A stretch of 64,000 bases of DNA, from positions 62,001 through 126,000 of the forward strand of contig NZ_JANUQM010000018.1 in the NCBI RefSeq assembly GCF_030386795.1, given 5' to 3'. The position numbers and the translations under genes were made by a program. This stretch comes from Streptomyces sp. S.PNR 29. GTDB lineage: Bacteria; Actinomycetota; Actinomycetes; Streptomycetales; Streptomycetaceae. The notes under the pieces are model-generated. The model was not told the origin of the DNA. It made no database searches and saw only the letters and a program-made list of their open reading frames with translations. Positions 9,212 to 17,076 of this stretch are shown here, in pieces. The stretch's first letter is position 1; each line of letters starts with the position of its first letter.

Positions 9212-10174
9212 ATGACGGGAAACGAGAACACGGGAAACGAGAACACGGAGAACGAGCAGGCCCAAGGGCCCAAGCACCGGCGGAACCTGACGCGCCGTAA
9301 GGTCGTGGTCGCGGGAGCGGGCACGGTCGCCGCGGTGGGCGTGGGCGGCACGCTCACGGCGGGCGCCTTCGCCGGGGAGACCGGCGGCAAGGGCGCCACG
9401 CCCAAGGCGAGCAGCACGGCCACCGGAGCGGATGCCTGCTACAAGCTCACCTCGGAGACCACCGAGGGCCCGTACTACATCGACGCCGACAAGATCCGCC
9501 AGGACATCACCGAGGACAGGGAGGGCATCCCGCTCACCCTCCGCATCAAGGTGATCGACTCGGAGACCTGCGAGCCGGTCCGCAACGCGGCCGTCGACAT
9601 CTGGCACTGCGACGCGCTGGGCCTGTACTCGGGGTACGAGTCCCTGTCGACCGGCGGCGGAGGCGGAGGCGGTACGCCGCCCAGCGGTGCGCCCACCGAT
9701 GTGCCGTCCGGTACGCCGACCGGCTCTCCGCCCGCGGGCGGAGGTGGCGGCGTGCACGAGGAGCCCACCGACGACAAGCGCTACCTGCGCGGCACCTGGA
9801 GGACCGACAAGCAGGGCTTCGTCACCTTCAAGACCATCTTCCCGGGCTGGTACCGGGGCCGCTGCGTCCACGTCCACACCAAGGTGCACGTCAACGGTGA
9901 GTGGACGGACGCCGGTTACGAGGGCGGCAACACCTGCCACACCGGCCAGTTCTTCTTCGACGAGGAGTCCGTGCTCGCCTCCGCCGAGGTCGAGCCGTAC
10001 TCGACGTCGACGACCGAGCGCACCAAGCTCGACGAGGACACCATCTACGACGGGAGCGGCGTCCAGGGCGGGCTGCTCAAGCTGAAGTACAAGGAGAACG
10101 ACATCGCCGAGGGTGTCGTCGGCACCATCACCGTCGGTGTGGACCCGGAGGCGACCCACACCGGCACGGAGTAG
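9212..10174 (+). CDS. Tat-exported intradiol ring-cleavage dioxygenase
   Basis: A 320-aa secreted protein. The N-terminus carries a Tat signal (twin Arg at 28-29 in LTRRK, then an Ala/Gly-rich helix). The mature part has intradiol hallmarks: EGPYY near 86-89, WHCDALGLYSGY (131-142), and PGWYRGRCVHVH (211-222). By family comparison the ferric ligands would be Tyr139, Tyr214, His220 and His222. Such enzymes open catechol-type rings and, when secreted, may act on lignin-derived aromatics. Odd: a Gly/Pro/Thr-rich insert (about 148-180) interrupts the core after the first Tyr ligand, and the first 14 residues include a short repeat (TGNENTGNEN). Start ATG 9212 has a poor ribosome binding site. Confidence 0.9.
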   Translation: MTGNENTGNENTENEQAQGPKHRRNLTRRKVVVAGAGTVAAVGVGGTLTAGAFAGETGGKGATPKASSTATGADACYKLTSETTEGPYYIDADKIRQDITEDREGIPLTLRIKVIDSETCEPVRNAAVDIWHCDALGLYSGYESLSTGGGGGGGTPPSGAPTDVPSGTPTGSPPAGGGGGVHEEPTDDKRYLRGTWRTDKQGFVTFKTIFPGWYRGRCVHVHTKVHVNGEWTDAGYEGGNTCHTGQFFFDEESVLASAEVEPYSTSTTERTKLDEDTIYDGSGVQGGLLKLKYKENDIAEGVVGTITVGVDPEATHTGTE

Positions 10175-10284
10175 GGGCCGCCCACACCGGCTCGGGTAGG
10201 GACGTAAAGGGGCGGACGTGTGACCACGCGTCCGTCTCTTATTCATATACATGGACTTCTGTACAACCCGTTGACCCGGAACAG

Positions 10285-11525
10285 ATGGACCGCACGAACG
10301 TCGGCTTCATCCAGGACGAACTGCGGGCCGGCGTCGGCGTCGGCGCCACCGCCTACGGGCTCGGAGCGGGCCTGTTCTTCATCGGGTACGCCTTGTTCGA
10401 GATCCCGAGCAACATGGTGCTGGAGCGCCTCGGTGCCCGTGTCTGGCTGACCCGCATCATGATCACCTGGGGACTGGTGATCGTGGCGATGTGCTTCATC
10501 CACAGCGTGTGGATGTTCTACGTGCTGCGCTTCCTCCTCGGCGTCGCGGAGGCGGGCTTCTTCCCCGGCGTGATGCTCTACTTCACCCAGTGGCTGCCCG
10601 ACTCCTCCCGCGGCCGGGCCGGCGCCATCTTCCTCGGCGGCTCGGACGGCGCGGCCGTCGTGACCGGACCGATCACCGGCGCCCTGCTGGAGCTGCACGG
10701 CATCGGCGGGATCGCCGGCTGGCGCTGGATGTTCGCACTCGAAGGGACGTTCTCGGTCGTGGTCGGCATCGTCGCCGGCTTCTTCCTCGTCTCCCGGATC
10801 GAGGACGCGAAGTGGCTCACGGCCGAGGAGAAGACGGCGCTGCGGGCCGCGGTCTCCCAGGACCAGGAGGAGCGCAGCCGGGCCCCCAGGCCTCGCGGCT
10901 CAGGCTTCTCGTCCACCCGCAGGTCGCGCTGCTCATCGGCGTCTTCTTCGCGATGACCCTCACCGGTTACGCGATCACCTTCTGGCTGCCCAGCCTGATC
11001 GAGGAGATCGGCGGACTGTCGTCCTTCCAGGTCGGTCTCCTGGCGGCCGTTCCACCGGTCTGCTCCATCATCGCCATGTACTCGATGAGCCGCTTCACCG
11101 ACCGTGCCCCGGACCGCCGGCCCTATCTGGCCGTCGCCCTGGTCCTGTCGGCCGTGGGCACCTTCCTCGCCACGCTGGGCTCCCCCTGGTTCGGTTTCGC
11201 GGCGATCACCTTCGCGGGCGTCGGCGCGAAGTGCGCGGCCACCCTGTTCTGGCCGATGGCCCAGTCCGGCCTCGACCTGAAGATCGCGGCGGCCGGGCTG
11301 GCCCTCGTCAACTCCGTCGGAAACCTCGGCGGCTTCGTCTCCCCCACGGTCTTCGGCTACCTCAAGGACACCACCGGCAGCACGCACGGCGGCCTGTACA
11401 TGCTCTCCGCGGCGTCCGTCCTGGCCGTGGCCGGAGTCGCCTTCATCCGACGGCACTCAGGCACATCGCCGGGTGGCGGCGAACCGGCCCCGGTGACGGG
11501 GAAGGTGGCGACCGGGGAGGCGTAG
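10285..11525 (+). pseudogene. Frameshifted, N-truncated MFS transporter (ACS family-like)
   Basis: Two reading frames together encode one MFS protein of the anion:cation symporter type (glucarate/phthalate/tartrate-like). Frame one runs from MDRTNVGF through about helix 6 to a stop at 10956; frame two resumes with LRLLVHPQVALLIG and continues to a normal end at 11525. The switch falls near the C5 run at 10883-10887 and needs one extra base to restore a continuous frame. The conserved first helix expected before DRTNVGF is also missing. A single-base sequencing error could explain the shift but not the lost helix. Confidence 0.8.
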
Positions 11526-11529
11526 AGCG

Positions 11530-11610
11530 GGTCGGCAAGACAGAGCGGCAAGACAGGTCGGCAAAGACAGGTCGGCAAGACAGATCGGAAATACAAAGCG
11601 GCAAGACAAA
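11530..11610. repeat. Degenerate 12-14 bp tandem repeat
   Basis: About six imperfect copies of GTCGGCAAGACAG follow each other between the MFS pseudogene and the nucleotidyltransferase stop. Spacing varies from 12 to 14 bp. No function is evident. Confidence 0.8.
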
Positions 11611-11620
11611 GGGCGGTGGC

Positions 11621-12298
11621 TCACTCGTCGGGCGGGGACTCAAGAGCCTGGTCCTCCAGCAGGCGCTCCGCGATGTCGTTCGCCCAGGTCTGGGCCCACT
11701 GCCGGAGGGAGGTGACGGCCCGTTCGTCGAGGCCGTGCGCGGCGAACGCACGGTCGTCGAGCCATTCGGTGCCCTCCAGGCGGGACTGGAGGTCGGCGAG
11801 GTCGAGGGCGTCGTGGGCGTGGCGGCGGCCGAGTTCCTCCAGCTCGGTCAGGCTCCAGCGGTCGGCGGCGGCGTGGACGTCGATGAGGTCACGGGCGGCG
11901 CCGCGGTCGGCGAGGGCGCGGACCCGTATGCCGACGACGTCCTCCAGGGAGAGGGCGAGGCCCAGGCCGGTGGTGACCGGCGGGTGCCAGAAGGTCTCCT
12001 TCAGCAGGTCCAGCGTCTGTTCCTCGCCCGTGCCGGGGTCGGTGACGATCAGGCGGGCGGAGAGCGGGTCGGTCTCCAGGGGACGTACCAGCCAGCCGCG
12101 GTCCGTGAGTCCGGAGCGGACCGTGGCCGCGATGCGCTCCATCGGCTCGGCGGCCTCGGTCGCCACCTCCAGGTCCTGCGCCCGCCGGTCGACCAGGCCG
12201 TGCGCCCGGACGGCCAGGTCGCCGGTCAGGGCCAGGGGGTAGGCGGCGCCGACGGTGAGGACGTCGTGCAGGAGGCGGGGGAGGGCGCTGTCGTTCAT
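11621..12298 (-). CDS. Nucleotidyltransferase (AbiEii-like)
   Basis: A 225-aa protein with the layout of the actinobacterial nucleotidyl transferase AbiEii/AbiGii-toxin group: LTGDLAVRAHGLVDRRAQDLEV carries the Gly and acidic residues where the polymerase-beta fold binds metal-NTP, and a C-terminal RDLIDVHA matches the usual downstream RDhhDl motif. The Gly-Ser of the catalytic loop is replaced by Gly-Asp. No antitoxin gene is adjacent, so a toxin role is not supported. Start ATG 12298 lacks a clear ribosome binding site. Confidence 0.7.
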   Translation of the reverse strand: MNDSALPRLLHDVLTVGAAYPLALTGDLAVRAHGLVDRRAQDLEVATEAAEPMERIAATVRSGLTDRGWLVRPLETDPLSARLIVTDPGTGEEQTLDLLKETFWHPPVTTGLGLALSLEDVVGIRVRALADRGAARDLIDVHAAADRWSLTELEELGRRHAHDALDLADLQSRLEGTEWLDDRAFAAHGLDERAVTSLRQWAQTWANDIAERLLEDQALESPPDE

Positions 12299-12517
12299 GT
12301 GGCCGCCCGGATGCGGAGGGTGGTCATGGGCCGATTATCACGGGCGGGGCGTGCGGAGGCCCTCCGGCCGCGGGTGCGGCGGCAACCTTTGGCACCCGCG
12401 CGGCCACTGGTGAGGCGGAAGCGCCTTCAGCGGGTGCTCCACGCAGACCCGTGTTCACGAACCGCACGAACCCGGGTTCCAGCGACCCCCCACGTCCGAG
12501 CCACGTAAGGACTCTCC

Positions 12518-12905
12518 GTGGCCTCTGCCTCCCACCGCCGCTCCCTCCGGGGGCGCCGCACCCTCGTCGTCGTCGTGGCGGCCGGTGCCGGGACCGTCGC
12601 CCTGGTGATGAACACGCACGCCGGTACGGTCACCGCCGCTGCCGACCTGTACCACCAGGCGCTGCCCGCCAAGGACGGCTGGGCGGCCTCCGGCTCGGGC
12701 ACGACCGGTGGCTCGGCCGCCGACTCGGCGCACACCTTCACCGTCAGCACCCGCGCGGAGCTGGTGAAGGCGCTGGGCTCCGCCTCCGACACCACTCCGA
12801 GGATCATCAAGGTGAAGGGCACGGTCGACGCCAACACCGACGACGCCGGCAAGAAGCTGACCTGCGCGGACTACGCCGCGGGCACCGGCTACGCGCTGAC
12901 TGATC
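12518..12905 (+). pseudogene. 5' fragment of a secreted pectate lyase
   Basis: GTG 12518, with GTAAGG 8 nt before it, starts a signal peptide (Arg-rich n-region, hydrophobic 17-31) followed by the typical start of a polysaccharide lyase family 1 enzyme: DGWAASGSGTTGG, FTVSTRAELVKAL and PRIIKVKGTVDAN. Homology ends around ALTDQD near 12905. The frame stays open for another 350 bp but is the antisense of the neighbouring gene. A complete enzyme would be about 400 aa, so roughly two thirds, including the active site, are gone. Confidence 0.78.
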
Positions 12906-12918
12906 AGGACATGCGGCC

Positions 12919-13941
12919 TCATGCAGGGCCCCCGTCGGACACGGCCCTGGGTGCCTCCGGCTCCTCCGTGAACAGGTGCTCCGCCTGGGTGACCGTACCC
13001 GCGCGGTCGAGCCAGTCATTGAGGCGGTCGAGGTCGGTGCAGGTGGTGATGCGCTCGCGGACCTCGTCGGAGACGGGCAGACCGCGTACTTCCAGGACGC
13101 GCAGGATCCCCTTGGCTTCGCCCTTGGCAAGTCCCATGGCTTCACCCTTGGCAAGTCCCATGGCTTCACCCTTGGCAAGTCCCATGGCTTCACCCTTGGC
13201 AAGTCCCTTGGCTTCCCCTATAGCCACGCCCTTGGTCTCGCCCTCGCGGTAGGCCTTCTCCAGCACCGTGCCCCGGCCAGGGAAGTAGTTGACGAACGTC
13301 AAGATGTCCCTCCATTTGTCTCCGGCGGGGGTGTTCCCCAGCGACGAGTCCAGGAATTGAGAGAAGTAGGCGGCGGCGTTCCAGTCCATGCTCGACAGGG
13401 CACGGCCCAGTGCGTCCAGTATGGCGTCGATGTCGGGGCCGTTGGCGTGCGCCAGGGCCGCGAACGCGGCCATCGCGGGTTTCTCCGCGGCGGTTCTCAC
13501 GTCGGTGATCACCGGGAGGTTGTCCGGTCCGACGACCAGGGGGTACGTCCTCTGGGCGGTCCAGCCGCGCGTGCCGCAGGCGAAGGGGCCGGTCGCCCAT
13601 TTGGTCGTGGCCCGGTCGCGGCAGACGACGAGCAGCAGCACAGGCAAGCCGTACTTCGCCTGGAGGTAGGCGATGTAATACGGCCAGCTCGACTCCTTCT
13701 TCGCGTCTCTCCTCTCCTGCGCCTCCACGGCGAGCAGGAAGTCGTCCCCGTCGGACGGGCCGATGCGCAGCACGGTGTCGACGTGGCGGGCCATTGGCCT
13801 GGTCTCCGTCACGTCGGTGCCGATGGCGTAGACGGCCGCCTTCTCGGGGAACGCGATGCCCAGCACCCCGAAGAGCGGGGAAAGGATTTCAGGCCGCTCC
13901 TGGAAGATCCGGTGCATGCCTTCATGGGCTGATGTGACCAT
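12919..13941 (-). CDS. Rpn/YhgA-like PD-(D/E)XK family protein with octapeptide repeat
   Basis: A 340-aa protein of a family seen in many paralogues in Streptomyces. VDTVLRIGPSDGDDFLLAVEAQ (read with the following Arg-rich helix) resembles the Rpn nuclease core, where a Glu-x-Gln replaces the Glu-x-Lys of PD-(D/E)XK enzymes. Around residues 242-275 the octapeptide GLAKGEAM repeats about four times, encoded by a 24-bp tandem repeat. ATG 13941 is preferred over a TTG seven codons upstream, since MVTSAHEGMHRIF is the usual family start. It abuts the truncated pectate lyase, which suggests an insertion or deletion here. Rpn-type proteins are linked to transposition-like recombination or toxin activity; the role here is unknown. 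Confidence 0.75.
   Translation of the reverse strand: MVTSAHEGMHRIFQERPEILSPLFGVLGIAFPEKAAVYAIGTDVTETRPMARHVDTVLRIGPSDGDDFLLAVEAQERRDAKKESSWPYYIAYLQAKYGLPVLLLVVCRDRATTKWATGPFACGTRGWTAQRTYPLVVGPDNLPVITDVRTAAEKPAMAAFAALAHANGPDIDAILDALGRALSSMDWNAAAYFSQFLDSSLGNTPAGDKWRDILTFVNYFPGRGTVLEKAYREGETKGVAIGEAKGLAKGEAMGLAKGEAMGLAKGEAMGLAKGEAKGILRVLEVRGLPVSDEVRERITTCTDLDRLNDWLDRAGTVTQAEHLFTEEPEAPRAVSDGGPA
13121..13216. repeat. 24-bp coding tandem repeat, 4 units
   Basis: Units start at 13121, 13145, 13169 and 13193. Three are identical and the fourth differs at a few bases. Each is a whole number of codons (GLAKGEAM-type octapeptide on the minus strand), so copy number can change without a frameshift. Confidence 0.95.
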
Positions 13942-14076
13942 GGGGGAACGGTCGCCGATCAAGGGCCCGTCTGCCCGGTGGATCCGCGGTGTTCACTCGT
14001 TCGAGCGGCGGCGAAACGTTCAGGGAAGTCGCAGGCCCGGGGCACGTTGACGGTGCCCCGGGCCTGGGCGGCTGGT

Positions 14077-14442
14077 CTACTTGGCCACGAACTGCGTCAG
14101 GATCGCCTGGACCTCGTAGATGTCGACGCCCTTGGTGAAGGTCTTCTGGATCGGGGTCGCGTTGCCGGAGAGCCAGATCTTCAGTTCGGCGTCGAGGTCG
14201 AAGGTGCCCGCGGTTTCGACGGCGAAATGGGTGATGCTGCGATACGGGATGGAGTGGTACTCCACCTTCTTGCCGGTGATGCCCTGCTTGTCGACCAGGA
14301 TGAGACGGCGGTCGGTGAACAGGATGGTGTCGCGGATCAGCAGGTACGCGGCGTGCACCTGCTCGCCGTGGCCGAGCAGGCGTGCGTAGTCCTGCTGGGC
14401 CTGGGCCGGATCGACGGTGTGGGCGTTGCCGAACAGTGCCAT
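14077..14442 (-). CDS. Bacterial PH-domain protein (bPH_1)
   Basis: A 121-aa single-domain protein with the bacterial pleckstrin-homology pattern: helical N-terminus, then strands including LLIRDTILFTDRRLILVDKQG and YHSIPYRSITHFAVETAG. The closing segment (IYEVQAILTQFVAK) is the usual C-terminal helix. Function of these proteins is not known. GGAGGGG lies 9 nt before ATG 14442. Only 23 bp separate it from the upstream FG-GAP gene, so the two are probably cotranscribed. Confidence 0.88.
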   Translation of the reverse strand: MALFGNAHTVDPAQAQQDYARLLGHGEQVHAAYLLIRDTILFTDRRLILVDKQGITGKKVEYHSIPYRSITHFAVETAGTFDLDAELKIWLSGNATPIQKTFTKGVDIYEVQAILTQFVAK

Positions 14443-14465
14443 GGACGAATCCCCTCCGGAATGCT

Positions 14466-16973
14466 TCAGAACAGACCCTTGTAGCCGCCGTAACCGGCGC
14501 TGATCCTGGTGCGGGCGCCGAAGGAGCCCTTGCCGTCACCGTTGTTGCGGTACAGGTACCCGGCACTGTCGCGGGACACGATGTCCGCCTTGCCGTCCCC
14601 GGTGAGGTCGCCGACACCGACTACGGCGTTGTACGAGCCGCCCCACGAACCGAACAGCTTCACCCGGGACTTGAAGGTGCCGGAGCCGGTGCCGAGGTAG
14701 CGGTACAGGTTGTTCGCGGTGTCCTGGGCGATCAGGTCGCCGATGCCGTCGCCGTTCAGGTCGCCGACGCCGACGACCTTCTTGTACGTCTTCCAGTTGT
14801 CGTACAGCTTCACGCGGGCGGACAGCGTGCCCGTGCTGGTGCCCTTGTAGAGGTAGACCGCGCCGGTCGACGCGTTGCGGGCGATCAGGTCCGGTCGGCC
14901 GTCCTTGGTCACGTCGCCGGGCGAGGTCAGCACGTCGTACTGCTTCCAGCCGGTCGACGAGATGGTCTTGTACGCCGTCGAGGTGGTCGGCGCGGCACCG
15001 CAGCCCGGCGTGTACCGGCGGAGGGCGTCGCCCACGCGGATGAGCAGGTCGTTGCAGCGGTCGCCGCTCAGGTCGCCGAACGGTACCGCCTTGATGCTGG
15101 TCGACCAGCCGGAGCCGGACTTCTTGCCGTAGAAGTCGCCGTTCGGTATCTCGCCGTACTGGAAGGTGAGCGTGCCCGAGGAGTTGAGGGTGAGCAGGTC
15201 GCCGATGCCGTCGGGGGAGCCTGCGGCGCTGCCGAAGTCGCGGACGACGGCGGCTCCGCCGGTCACGGTCAGCTGACCGGTCGCGAGCGTGGAGGTCGCA
15301 CCGGTGCCGGCGTGCACGGCCTTCAGGGTCCAGGTCAGCCGGCCGTTCGGGGCGAAGGCGCCCGAAGACGTACGGCCGTTCCAGGAGGGGGCGATGCTGG
15401 TGCCGCCCGGGGCGCCGGTGAGGGTGCGCAGGGTCCGGCCCGCCGGGTCGGTGAGGGTGAGCGTCCACGACGAGACGGCGGTGTTCGTCGTCCACGTCGG
15501 CTGCCACACGGCGCTCGTGTTCGTCGAGCCTTTCAGGTTCGCGGACGCCGGTACCGACTGGGAGATGACCTTGAGCGCGGGCCAGGCGGTGCGGGAGGCT
15601 TCCAGCCGGGTGCTGTTGTCGGACCATGTCCTGCTCCACACGGCCGTGGCGGCGCCTGCCGAGCTCGCCGCGATCTCGCCGTGCACCGCCTCCTGGACGT
15701 TCCCGACCTGGCGGGCGGCGGACCAGGAGCCGTCGGTCAGCGTGGCCTCCATGAGGCGGCGGCTCTGCTGGTCGGCGGTGGACTGCGTCCACAGGGCGTG
15801 GACCGAGCCGTCCCGAGCGATCGACACGTCGTACTGCTCGGGGACGTAGGCCGTGGACAGGGTCTGCGGCGCCGACCACGCCCCCGTCGACTCGTCGAAG
15901 GTGGTGGTGCGGACGCTGGAGTTGGTGGTCCAGTCGACCCAGACCAGAGTGATGTCACCGTCCGGGCCGATCAGCGGCTCCGGCGGCTCGGACGGGTCGT
16001 CGACCCCGGTCGCGGCGGTCTGCGGGGTGCTCCAGTCGGAGGCCGCGTCGTTGCGGCGAACGGTCTGGAGGTTGCCGCTCGGGTCCTCCCACACCAGGTG
16101 GACGGTGCCGTACGGGCCCGAGGCCAGGGTCGGCGCGCCCGTGCCCGGGGTGGGCTGGGTGAGCTTCGCCGGGGTCTGCCAGGCGTCCGCGCCGGCGGGC
16201 TTCGCGGTGGTCATCACCGTGCTGTTGCCGTCGACCATCCGGTACGCCACGACGGTGCCGCCGTGCGCGTCGAACGCGATCTGCGGGCTGAGCGCGTCCC
16301 CGCCGTACGCGGCGGCGTTGCTGACCTTGACCGGGGTGGCCCAACCGCCGTCCCCGGAAAGGGTGGTGGCGTACGCCTCACCGGTCCGGGAGGCCAGCGG
16401 GCGGGCCCGCCAGGTGGCGCCGAGGAGGCCGCCGGGTCCCTCGGCGAGGTCGAGCTGTGTGATGTCCAGCTTCTGTGCCACGCCGACGACCTCGACGGGC
16501 TCCGACCAGGCCGACGCCTGCCCGGCGGGCAGAACCGAGGCGACGACACGCGTCTCGTTCGTGCCGGAGAAGGGCGAGGGCTGGTTCGGGTGCTCGGTCC
16601 ACAGTGCGGTGACCGACCCGTCCGCCCGCGCCACGACCCGTACCTCGCTGTCCTCGGTGGGCGTGGTGGCCAGCAGCACCGGGGCGCTCCACGTGTCACT
16701 GCCGGACGGGCGCGTCGCGGCGTAGAGATAGCGCGTGTAGTCGGTGGCGGTGAGCTGGTTCCAGACGGCCACGGCGGTGCCGTCCGGGGTGACGACGACC
16801 TCTTGGACGTCGGTCTTCTCGCTGGTCAGCGTCACCGGGCTGGTCCACGGCGGCAGCGCGGTCGCCGCGACGGCCGGTGTGGCCGGGAGCGCGGCGGCGC
16901 CGGTCAGGACGAGCGAGGTGGTGACGAACGCGGCGGCCACGGCACGGCGGCGTGGCAGGGCAGATCTGCCCAT
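14466..16973 (-). CDS. Secreted FG-GAP/VCBS repeat protein
   Basis: An 835-aa exported protein with a Sec signal (Arg cluster, then AAAFVTTSLVLTGAAALPATPAVA). The N-terminal 450 residues contain repeated Trp-containing blades (W-S-x-P-Q/V pattern), suggesting a beta-propeller; a FlgD-like Ig segment (about 465-560) precedes a C-terminal set of FG-GAP repeats with calcium-loop motifs GDLSGDRCNDLL, GDVTKDGRPDLI, GDLNGDGIGDLI and GDLTGDGKADIV. Such proteins act in surface adhesion or as stalks of hydrolases; no catalytic domain is visible. Start 16973 has GAGGGGA upstream; a longer start at 17024 would put residues before the signal peptide. Confidence 0.87.
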   Translation of the reverse strand: MGRSALPRRRAVAAAFVTTSLVLTGAAALPATPAVAATALPPWTSPVTLTSEKTDVQEVVVTPDGTAVAVWNQLTATDYTRYLYAATRPSGSDTWSAPVLLATTPTEDSEVRVVARADGSVTALWTEHPNQPSPFSGTNETRVVASVLPAGQASAWSEPVEVVGVAQKLDITQLDLAEGPGGLLGATWRARPLASRTGEAYATTLSGDGGWATPVKVSNAAAYGGDALSPQIAFDAHGGTVVAYRMVDGNSTVMTTAKPAGADAWQTPAKLTQPTPGTGAPTLASGPYGTVHLVWEDPSGNLQTVRRNDAASDWSTPQTAATGVDDPSEPPEPLIGPDGDITLVWVDWTTNSSVRTTTFDESTGAWSAPQTLSTAYVPEQYDVSIARDGSVHALWTQSTADQQSRRLMEATLTDGSWSAARQVGNVQEAVHGEIAASSAGAATAVWSRTWSDNSTRLEASRTAWPALKVISQSVPASANLKGSTNTSAVWQPTWTTNTAVSSWTLTLTDPAGRTLRTLTGAPGGTSIAPSWNGRTSSGAFAPNGRLTWTLKAVHAGTGATSTLATGQLTVTGGAAVVRDFGSAAGSPDGIGDLLTLNSSGTLTFQYGEIPNGDFYGKKSGSGWSTSIKAVPFGDLSGDRCNDLLIRVGDALRRYTPGCGAAPTTSTAYKTISSTGWKQYDVLTSPGDVTKDGRPDLIARNASTGAVYLYKGTSTGTLSARVKLYDNWKTYKKVVGVGDLNGDGIGDLIAQDTANNLYRYLGTGSGTFKSRVKLFGSWGGSYNAVVGVGDLTGDGKADIVSRDSAGYLYRNNGDGKGSFGARTRISAGYGGYKGLF

Positions 16974-17076
16974 GTGTGGTGGTCCCCTCCCTCGGAGGGC
17001 CCCCGCCCTCCGCAGGGGAACCATAAGGGGAGGGGACTCCGGGCTGTCCAGCCGTCCGCGCCGCAGGTGAAGCGGG

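Noticed and set aside
11621..12298. AbiE-type toxin-antitoxin system
   Set aside because: Only a nucleotidyltransferase-like gene is present. No AbiEi-type antitoxin lies next to it, and the catalytic Gly-Ser is changed.
13121..13216. CRISPR-like repeat array
   Set aside because: Repeats are contiguous with no spacers and encode an octapeptide repeat in frame.
12906..13252. Continuation of the pectate lyase frame
   Set aside because: From about 12905 onward it is antisense to the Rpn-like gene, and the MASPLASP repeats are the complement of its coding repeat.
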